A DNA stretch of 64,000 nucleotides from Celerinatantimonas diazotrophica (GTDB lineage: Bacteria > Pseudomonadota > Gammaproteobacteria > Enterobacterales > Celerinatantimonadaceae). The stretch covers positions 1-64,000 of the forward strand of contig NZ_SMGD01000011.1 in assembly GCF_004339545.1 (NCBI RefSeq). Reading direction: 5' to 3'. Position 1 is the stretch's first letter, and each line of letters opens with the position of its first letter. This document shows positions 57,669 to 64,000 of the stretch, in pieces. The position numbers and the translations under genes were made by a program. Below the pieces are notes generated by a model. That model saw nothing but the letters and a program-made list of their open reading frames with translations, had not been told where the DNA came from and did not search any database.

Positions 57669-57937
57669 CTAGGGACTGTTGACCTTTTGTGATTAGTTTT
57701 GCAGAAATCTGTGAGGGATTTAGGCAAGGCAAACGTTGTGCCGTGTCGTTATTCTCCACAAAGAACGTTTAACGCTGGATAAATTCCTCTCAGATACTGC
57801 CCTTGGGGTTCATTTAAACGCATCCTGAACTTTGTTACCCCCTGCTTGCTTCACTCATTAAGCGACGCAGGGGGCGCCGCGTTCAAAATGCGTTTAATTT
57901 GAACAAAATTCAACCACCAAAGGTCAACAGTCCCTAG
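57669..57937. mobile_element. Complete miniature inverted-repeat element (MITE), 269 bp
   Basis: Both ends are the same 19-base inverted repeat CTAGGGACTGTTGACCTTT (57669-57687 and 57919-57937). No transposase. A related truncated copy lies at 20438 and the ends resemble the IS5-type end at position 183, so an IS of that type may mobilise it. Its right end runs into the LysR gene. The interval 57452-57668 shows no gene. Confidence 0.9.
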
Positions 57938-58847
57938 AATGGCGAAGCGCCTGATCCCAATATGGATTATTCGAAAATCGCTCCAGTAAAAAATCCATAA
58001 ACACTCTAGCGCGACGAGACTGATAGCGCATATTGGGATAGACTAGCCAGGCATCAAGACTGGCAGGTTGATAATCACTTAAAATATTCACCAGTTGGCC
58101 GGTTACAATGGCTTGCCAGCAAATAAAAGTCGGCAACATCGTCACACCTTGTCCGGCAATCGCCAAATCTCGCAAAATTTCCCCATTGTCAGCACTAAAC
58201 ATGGCCTGATAGTCAACCGTTTCACTACGTTCACCTTGATACAGATGCCAGCGGGTACTTTGCTGAAAGCTATAATGCAGAATATCTTTTCCAGCTAAAT
58301 CCTCAGGAGTATTCATCGGACCATGCTGACTTAAATAATCTGGGCTTGCCACCAACATAAAACGGATCGGGGTTAAATAGCGTGCTTTAAGACTTGAGTC
58401 CTCCAGCTGAGCAATTCGCAAAGCAACATCTATCCCTTCTTCAACCAAATGATGCTGACTATCGGATAAACTTAGATGCAGTTGAATATTAGGATATTTT
58501 TTCACAAAAGCGCTCACTGCTGCAGACAGATGCAGTGTTCCAAAACTCACTGGAGCTGCAACATGCAGTGGTCCTGCGATTTGTGAACCATCTTGACGCG
58601 TTTGCTGATTGAGTCGTTCCACTTCATCGATGATTCCCAAACTTTGCTGATAATAATGGCGTCCAACATCTGTAAGGGTTATTCGTCGCGTGGTTCGTTT
58701 AGCCAGTACAATCCCTAAATCCTTTTCTAATTCAGATAACTGTCGGCTCACCATCGATTTGGCCATATTCAGCTGTCTGGCAGCTTCACTTATCGATCCG
58801 GATTCAACTACCCGCACAAAAATCTTCATTTGTTCAATCTGGCCCAT
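57924..58847 (-). CDS. LysR-family regulator
   Basis: 307 residues. The N-terminal helix-turn-helix (SISEAARQLNMAKSMVSRQLSELE, about 18-42) and the effector domain from about 90 are usual. Start 58847 has AGGAGG six bases upstream. The last codons (SRDC, stop TGA at 57924) lie within the inverted repeat of the miniature element, so the C-terminus has been changed by insertion. It is divergent from the pirin gene, which it probably regulates. Confidence 0.9.
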   Translation of the reverse strand: MGQIEQMKIFVRVVESGSISEAARQLNMAKSMVSRQLSELEKDLGIVLAKRTTRRITLTDVGRHYYQQSLGIIDEVERLNQQTRQDGSQIAGPLHVAAPVSFGTLHLSAAVSAFVKKYPNIQLHLSLSDSQHHLVEEGIDVALRIAQLEDSSLKARYLTPIRFMLVASPDYLSQHGPMNTPEDLAGKDILHYSFQQSTRWHLYQGERSETVDYQAMFSADNGEILRDLAIAGQGVTMLPTFICWQAIVTGQLVNILSDYQPASLDAWLVYPNMRYQSRRARVFMDFLLERFSNNPYWDQALRHSRDC

Positions 58848-58963
58848 GCTGCCTCCTATCATTGTTCTTTTTTTAGCAACAATGATTTCCAAAAAAGACT
58901 GTTTATTGCAAAAAAGATTATAGTTAAGCTCTTAGTAAATCAAAACCACATTTGAGGAATATC

Positions 58964-59803
58964 ATGAGTCAAGAACGCACAATTACTAAAGTGGTTCCCG
59001 GCCAACCCACTAGCGATGGCGCGGGCGTAAAGTTAACTCGAATGATTGGAACCGGACAACTTGATCACCTCGACCCATTTTTACTGTTAGATTGCTTCGA
59101 ATCGGATCAACCTGATGATTATCTGGCGGGTTTTCCAAGTCACCCCCATCGTGGATTTGAGACAGTCACCTATATTCTTAATGGCCGAATGCGGCACAAA
59201 GACAATCAAGGCCATGAAGGCGTTATTGAAGAAGGTGGCATACAGTGGATGACCGCCGGACGAGGCGTTGTTCACTCAGAAATGCCTGAGCAAAAAGAAG
59301 GCTTACTCAAAGGATTTCAATTGTGGGTTAATCTACCCGCCAAAGACAAAATGAGTCAGCCACACTATCAGGAACACAGCAGTGACGAAATCCCCTGCGA
59401 CATTGATGAAAATGGCAACATTATTCGAGTGATCGCGGGCCAAAGCGCGAAAGGGACCCAAGGTCCGATTCAAACAGAGCAGACCCAGGCTAGTTATTTT
59501 GACATTTCATTAGTTGCGGAAAAATCAGTCAGCTTACCCATCCCGGTTGAGCATGTGGGATTTGTTTACACAATTAGTGGCGATGTCACTGTGGTTGGCA
59601 GCGAGCATCAAGTCAAAGCCTATCAATTAGGAGTTTTAAGCGAAGGCAGTCAATTAACACTTCAGGCAAAAACCGATTCACGTGTGCTGGTCATTACTGG
59701 CAAACCACTTCGTGAACCAATCGCATGGGGTGGGCCTTTTGTGATGAATACTCGAGAAGAAGTTTATCAAGCATTTGAAGACTTTCGCGCTAATCGCTTT
59801 TAA
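58964..59803 (+). CDS. Pirin family protein
   Basis: 279 residues, bicupin. The metal-binding motif is HPHRGFETVTYILNGRMRHKD (near residue 58), with further H and E in VIEEGGIQWMTAGRGVVHSE. Some pirins have quercetinase activity. It is divergent from the LysR gene with 116 bases between. Confidence 0.92.
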   Translation: MSQERTITKVVPGQPTSDGAGVKLTRMIGTGQLDHLDPFLLLDCFESDQPDDYLAGFPSHPHRGFETVTYILNGRMRHKDNQGHEGVIEEGGIQWMTAGRGVVHSEMPEQKEGLLKGFQLWVNLPAKDKMSQPHYQEHSSDEIPCDIDENGNIIRVIAGQSAKGTQGPIQTEQTQASYFDISLVAEKSVSLPIPVEHVGFVYTISGDVTVVGSEHQVKAYQLGVLSEGSQLTLQAKTDSRVLVITGKPLREPIAWGGPFVMNTREEVYQAFEDFRANRF

Positions 59804-59821
59804 GCCACTCTAGGAGGTTTT

Positions 59822-60802
59822 ATGGGACGTTTAATCAATGGTCAATGGCATGACCAATGGTACAACACAGCTGAAAACCAAGGTCAATTCAAACGCAGTG
59901 AAGCACAATTTAGAAACTGGGTCACCCCCGATGGTAGTGCCGGTCCCAGCGGAGTTAACGGGTTTAAAGCGCAAGCTGGTCGTTACCATCTGTATATTTC
60001 TCATGCCTGTCCTTGGGCTAATCGGACCATGATCTTTCGTCAGCTTAAGGGGCTTAACGAGCTGATTGATGTATCCGTGGTCAACTGGTTTATGGCAGAG
60101 CATGGCTGGACTTTCGCACCAGGCACGGATGTCACTGGCGATAAACTCTATGGTCTTGATTACCTCTACCAGCTTTATTTAAAAGCTGATCCCAATTACA
60201 GCGGCCGAGTCACTGTACCTGTTCTTTGGGATAGCGAACGTCAAACCATCGTCTCTAATGAATCAGCGGATATTATACGCATGTTCAATAGTGCCTTTGA
60301 TGAAGTCGGTGCCAAAGCTGGTGATTATTATCCACAAGCGCTTCGTGGTGAAATTGATAAATTAAACAACCAGATCTACGACACCGTCAACAACGGTGTT
60401 TATAAAGCAGGATTTGCGACTACTCAGCAAGCATATGAGGATTCGGTTTATCCACTGTTTAAGACGCTTGATCAACTCGAAGCACGATTAGCAACGCATC
60501 GTTATCTGCTTGGAGACACATTAACTGAGGCTGACTGGCGGTTATTCACGACATTGGTGCGTTTTGATGCCGTTTACTATGGCCACTTTAAATGTAATAT
60601 TCGCCGAATTAGTGATTATCCAAATCTATTTGGATATCTGCGTGAACTCTATCAGATGGACGGCATTGCCCAGACTATTCATTTTGACCATATCAAAGGC
60701 CATTACTATCAAAGCCACGATATGATTAATCCGACTCAGATTGTCCCCGTTGGGCCGGAAATAGACTTGAACGCGCCTCATCAGCGCCAACACATCAGCT
60801 AA
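59822..60802 (+). CDS. yqjG: Glutathionyl-hydroquinone reductase (YqjG type)
   Basis: 326 residues. The catalytic cysteine is C63 in HACPWANRT, the Xi-class glutathione transferase motif. The GST C-terminal domain follows (EADWRLFTTLVRFD). It reduces glutathionyl-hydroquinones. It lies 18 bases after pirin with RBS AGGAGG, so the two are a unit. Confidence 0.92.
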   Translation: MGRLINGQWHDQWYNTAENQGQFKRSEAQFRNWVTPDGSAGPSGVNGFKAQAGRYHLYISHACPWANRTMIFRQLKGLNELIDVSVVNWFMAEHGWTFAPGTDVTGDKLYGLDYLYQLYLKADPNYSGRVTVPVLWDSERQTIVSNESADIIRMFNSAFDEVGAKAGDYYPQALRGEIDKLNNQIYDTVNNGVYKAGFATTQQAYEDSVYPLFKTLDQLEARLATHRYLLGDTLTEADWRLFTTLVRFDAVYYGHFKCNIRRISDYPNLFGYLRELYQMDGIAQTIHFDHIKGHYYQSHDMINPTQIVPVGPEIDLNAPHQRQHIS

Positions 60803-60814
60803 ATCTCTACCGCC

Positions 60815-60850
60815 ATGAAAAACCATCACATTATTGTGCTGGTTTTTCAT
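60815..60850 (+). terminator. Terminator after yqjG
   Basis: ATGAAAAACC and GGTTTTTCAT form the stem with inner ACA/TGT pairing. T residues are in the stem's 3' arm. Confidence 0.65.
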
Positions 60851-60915
60851 TCATAGTTAGCGTTATAACCAAGAGATGGTAGGCTAAGAACACACCATAA
60901 CACTGGTTTTAAATT

Positions 60916-61512
60916 ATGCTGAAACACACCATCATTCGCCAAACCGAATTTTTAAAAGTGCCTTGGAAAAACGGTCAAGGTTATACCTACGAAATTGATA
61001 AGCTCACCAAAGCTGATCACAGTGACGAATTTCTGTGGCGCTTATCCATCGCTGAAGTCAACCAAAGTGGTCCATTTTCTAAGTTTGATAACTATCAACG
61101 CAATATTTCGATCTTAAGCGGTGATAGTATGACGCTGAATGTCGATGGTTATGACAGCCCGTCCCTGAGAGCATTCGAAACCTTTACCTTTGCCGGTAAA
61201 GCTGACACTTATTGCACACTACATGGGCGTGCTCTGCGTGATTTCAATGTCATCTATGCCCCACATTTCGATGTGAATGTAAGCTGGTTAAAAGACGAAT
61301 ACCTAGATATAACTCTAGTCGCAGACACACTCTACTTTATCATAGCAGCGACTGGCGCAATCCACGTCCAAGGTTCTGCACTAGATGTGCAACTAGCAAG
61401 CTGGGATGTCATTAAGATTGCGCCATTAAAAATGAGCCAGCTTAAAATAACAGCCATAGCGACCAACCAACCCTGCATCTGCGGTATTATTGCTATTGCA
61501 CCGAAAAATTAA
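60916..61512 (+). CDS. HutD/Ves family cupin protein
   Basis: 198 residues. The HutD/Ves signature V-P-W-K-N-G-x-G-Y-T near residue 15 and WRLSIAEVNQSGPFSKFDNYQR are present. Family function is not firm: Ves in E. coli is cold- and environment-linked, HutD goes with histidine use. No hut genes are here. Confidence 0.88.
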   Translation: MLKHTIIRQTEFLKVPWKNGQGYTYEIDKLTKADHSDEFLWRLSIAEVNQSGPFSKFDNYQRNISILSGDSMTLNVDGYDSPSLRAFETFTFAGKADTYCTLHGRALRDFNVIYAPHFDVNVSWLKDEYLDITLVADTLYFIIAATGAIHVQGSALDVQLASWDVIKIAPLKMSQLKITAIATNQPCICGIIAIAPKN

Positions 61513-61561
61513 CAAAGGTATCGATGAGTTGGCCATTATATGAATGACGCGCCAATCAACG

Positions 61562-62770
61562 TTAATCAATCAAAGCCTCAGCCATGCGCTCAAGGGCCTT
61601 ACCAAGTACCGAACGAGGGCAAGCAATATTAAGTCGTACAAAGCCTTGCCCATTGTCGACAAACATCGGCCCATCTTCTAATACAACCCCAGCATTTTTA
61701 GCGAAGAAAAATGCCCAGCCTTCAGCTTCGCCAAGTCGTTGTTGATAAGCGGTTAAATCAACCCAAGCCAAATAAGTAGCCTCTGGTTTCGTAAACTTCG
61801 CCAACGGTAGCTTGGTTTGGACAAATTCAGCCATAAACGCCAGATTATCATCCAGGTAGCGCTTAAGCGCTTCAAGCCAATCTTCCCCCTTCTCATAAGC
61901 GGCCTGTGCAGCTGCGACACTCAGCGGTGAATGCATATCTGCATAGCGATTTTTCCAGCGAGCCAACACTGACGAATCACGAATAAAAATATGTGACACT
62001 AGATTTCCGGCTAAGTTAAATGTTTTACTTGGTGCGGTACAAAGAATAAGTTTTTGATAATCAGGCATAATGTTTGCCATTGAATGATGCTGCAAACCAC
62101 TGCGTAACAGATCACAATGAATTTCATCGGCAATGATCCAAATATCATATTTAACACAAATCTGGGCTAACCGAGTCAACTCCTCTTCAGACCAAACGCG
62201 CCCTGTTGGATTGTGGGGATTACATAAAATAAACAGCGAAATATGATTTTGTGGATCCGCTATTTTAGCCTCGAGATCGGCAAAATCCATTTCATAATAG
62301 CCATTATGATTAACCAGTGCTGAATACAGAACCCGTCGCTGATTATAATCTCCTGCAACTTTAAATGGCGTGTACGAGGGGGTACTGATAAGGATCGACT
62401 CATCATCCTTCATGATTAAGGGAACCAACTGTTTAAGCGCTGGAACAACACCGGGAGAAAAAACCATTTTTGAAGTATCAATTGTCACACCATAGCGGCG
62501 TTGAAACCAACTTTGCAGCACGTCGTAGTACTTTTGTTCGTAAACCTGTGTGTAGCCCAAAATTCTTTTATTCAGACGGTCACGAATTGCATCCAGCACA
62601 ACCTCAGGAGTAGCAAAATCCATATCCGCCACCCACATACGAATATACCCTATATCATCAAAGGGAAAATGCTCGTGTTGGTGTCGTTTAAATATCCGAG
62701 CTCGCCAGCCATCGACACTCACGCTATTGGTATTTTCGCGGTCAATCATCTCATCAAAATCGTATTGCAT
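61562..62770 (-). CDS. MalY/PatB-type PLP-dependent C-S lyase
   Basis: 402 residues, fold type I aminotransferase-like. The PLP lysine lies in TAPSKTFNLAGN (near residue 238) and the NPHNPTGRVW and ADEIHCDLL motifs are intact. It probably cleaves cystathionine or cysteine C-S bonds. Confidence 0.92.
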   Translation of the reverse strand: MQYDFDEMIDRENTNSVSVDGWRARIFKRHQHEHFPFDDIGYIRMWVADMDFATPEVVLDAIRDRLNKRILGYTQVYEQKYYDVLQSWFQRRYGVTIDTSKMVFSPGVVPALKQLVPLIMKDDESILISTPSYTPFKVAGDYNQRRVLYSALVNHNGYYEMDFADLEAKIADPQNHISLFILCNPHNPTGRVWSEEELTRLAQICVKYDIWIIADEIHCDLLRSGLQHHSMANIMPDYQKLILCTAPSKTFNLAGNLVSHIFIRDSSVLARWKNRYADMHSPLSVAAAQAAYEKGEDWLEALKRYLDDNLAFMAEFVQTKLPLAKFTKPEATYLAWVDLTAYQQRLGEAEGWAFFFAKNAGVVLEDGPMFVDNGQGFVRLNIACPRSVLGKALERMAEALID

Positions 62771-62963
62771 AATCCCTCAATAGTTATCTGTATTCATGGG
62801 GCCACTCAGAATCACAAAACTTGCAACAAATCGCTCATTTCTGTAATCATGATTTTTATCTTAATAAATTTATTCTCAAACAGTTTAATTCTTAAGCGGT
62901 TATGCCGTCTAGGGCTTCACTCGAAGCAGATAAATTCGTATACTCAGGCCCAGTCTTATCAGC

Positions 62964-63039
62964 GTCCCCTTAGTTCAGTTGGATAGAACAAGGACCTCCT
63001 AAGTCTTAGACGTGAGTTCAAATCTCGCAGGGGACGCCA
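62964..63039 (+). tRNA. tRNA-Arg (CCU)
   Basis: 76 bases. Acceptor GTCCCCT pairs with AGGGGAC, with discriminator G and CCA encoded. The anticodon is CCT (62998-63000) in loop CTCCTAA with stem AGGAC/GTCTT. T arm GAGTTCAAATCTC. Confidence 0.95.
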
Positions 63040-63059
63040 TTTCTTCTATTACATATGGA

Positions 63060-63092
63060 TAAAAAAGACCCGAAACAATGTCCGGGCACTTT
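63060..63092 (-). terminator. Terminator candidate after amt
   Basis: On the minus strand CCCG...CGGG with a 10-base loop is followed by TC and TTTTTTAT. The stem is short, so support is moderate. Confidence 0.4.
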
Positions 63093-63131
63093 TATCAAGA
63101 ATTCTTGTGCTATCACCAATTAGCAATACCA

Positions 63132-64000
63132 TCAAGCATCAGCATGTTTCCCTGTTCCTGCTACAGATTCATGAGCACCTGTTGTTGAGCTACTAATATG
63201 AGTGCCTGAAGACATGTTCACAACATGGAAATCAGCATATGAATTAGCACCATGTTCTGAATAATCAAGGCCTGCCATTTCTTCTTCTTTGGTAACCCGC
63301 ATGCCGATAACCACATCGATTACTTTAAAGAGAATAAGCCCTGTGATAAATGCCCATAAGAAACAAGCAATCACACCAACAGCCTGAACGCCTACGACAC
63401 TCCAAGAGAAACCGCTTTTATCGAAGATGCCTGCTGCCAGAGTCCCCCAAGCACCACAAACACCATGAACAGAAACAGCACCAACCGGATCATCTATTTT
63501 AATGCGATCAAAGAACAATACAGAAACAACGACCACGACACCGGCGATTAGACCAATAATCACTGCAGAAAGAGGGGTAACATTGGCACATCCAGCTGTA
63601 ATAGCAACAAGTCCAGCTAAAGCACCATTAAGGGTCATTCCGACATCGCTCTTGCCATAGCGCATCCAAGTATAGCCCATGGATGAAATCGATGCTGCAG
63701 CTGCAGCCAGCGTTGTTGTAACCGCAATTTCCGCTATAGAAGTATCCCCTGTAGTAGTCGAACCCGGGTTAAATCCGTACCAACCAAACCACAACAAGAA
63801 AACACCTAAACCAGCCAGCGGAATATTATGTCCTGGGATTGCTTTGGCTTTACCCTTCTTATCAAATTTCCCCAGACGAGGCCCAACCACAATCGCACCG
63901 GCCAAAGCTAACCAACCGCCCATCGAATGCACTACACTTGATCCTGCGAAGTCGATAAAGCCTAAGCTTTCAAGCCAACCGCCGCCATGGTAGAGACTTC
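63132..64000 (-). CDS. amt: Ammonium transporter, C-terminal part
   Basis: The gene runs off the right edge; the last 289 residues are seen. Membrane segments and Amt marks are present: FIDFAGSSVVHSMGGW (with the conserved D and H), GLVAITAGCANVTP and DPVGAVSVHGVCGAWGTLA (pore histidine). The hydrophilic C-terminus has the GMRVTKEEEMAGLDYSEHG segment, where GlnK binds. It takes up ammonium in the inner membrane, in keeping with nitrogen-fixing life. glnK may lie just upstream outside the window. Confidence 0.93.
   Translation of the reverse strand, partial: SLYHGGGWLESLGFIDFAGSSVVHSMGGWLALAGAIVVGPRLGKFDKKGKAKAIPGHNIPLAGLGVFLLWFGWYGFNPGSTTTGDTSIAEIAVTTTLAAAAASISSMGYTWMRYGKSDVGMTLNGALAGLVAITAGCANVTPLSAVIIGLIAGVVVVVSVLFFDRIKIDDPVGAVSVHGVCGAWGTLAAGIFDKSGFSWSVVGVQAVGVIACFLWAFITGLILFKVIDVVIGMRVTKEEEMAGLDYSEHGANSYADFHVVNMSSGTHISSSTTGAHESVAGTGKHADA

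Noticed and set aside
62501-62986. Plus-strand open frame of 161 residues across the malY start and tRNA-Arg region
   Set aside because: It runs over the malY 5' end and into a tRNA gene; no family likeness.

Overview
The window comes from a nitrogen-fixing, facultatively anaerobic gammaproteobacterium. The evidence is a nitrogenase cluster of the enteric/Azotobacter type (NifL-NifA pair, nif-linked Rnf complex, NifF flavodoxin) next to a backbone of classic gammaproteobacterial housekeeping genes (hns, tdk, rssA, adhE, oppABCDF, ychE-like marC, cls, ychJ, purU, tRNA-Tyr, cmk-rpsA-ihfB-lapAB-pyrF). Several backbone genes (YfcZ family, VC2046-like, rhombosortase, NhaC-type LysW) point to the Vibrionales/Alteromonadales/Aeromonadales side rather than the Enterobacterales. 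A diazotroph such as Celerinatantimonas would fit, but that is a guess.

Layout. Positions 1-183 hold the right end of an IS5-type insertion sequence. Positions 274-20417 form one compact nif-rnf block. On the minus strand it reads nifHDK, a hairpin terminator, then nifT-nifY-nifE-nifN-nifX-fdxB; the separate minus-strand units nifB-nifQ and nifL-nifA lie to the right. On the plus strand, diverging from nifLA, is rnfABCDGEH-nifF. Sigma-54 promoter candidates with NifA-type upstream sites (TGT-N10-ACA) precede nifH, nifB and rnfA. The nifLA promoter has a sigma-54 candidate and a well-matched NtrC box (TGCAC-N7-GTGCA). This is the logic of nitrogen status -> NtrC -> NifLA -> NifA -> nif structural genes plus the electron supply (Rnf, NifF). 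nifU, nifS, nifV, nifM, nifW and nifZ are not in the window.

The block ends at 20438 in a truncated miniature inverted-repeat element whose end sequence is nearly the same as the IS end at position 183. The nif-rnf block therefore lies between two related mobile-element ends. A complete copy of the miniature element (57669-57937) supplies the stop codon of a LysR gene. A further, more diverged 220-bp element lies between sanA and oppF.

The remainder is backbone: yfcZ, rssA, tdk, a NhaC-family transporter controlled by a lysine riboswitch (24547-24700), hns, queE/queC/rhombosortase, pyrF-lapB-lapA-ihfB-rpsA-cmk, a dGTPase of the family linked to phage defence, opp operon, adhE, marC, smrA, an M32 carboxypeptidase, cardiolipin synthase, ychJ, purU and tRNA-Tyr. 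Near the right end is a small unit of possible novelty: a DUF134 regulator followed by a NifX/NifB-like protein with a Cys/His-rich tail, separated by two perfect palindromes sharing a core (TATTTrGCATATGCyAAATA). The window closes with LysR/pirin/yqjG, hutD, a MalY-type lyase, tRNA-Arg(CCU) and the 3' part of an ammonium transporter gene, which fits the nitrogen theme.
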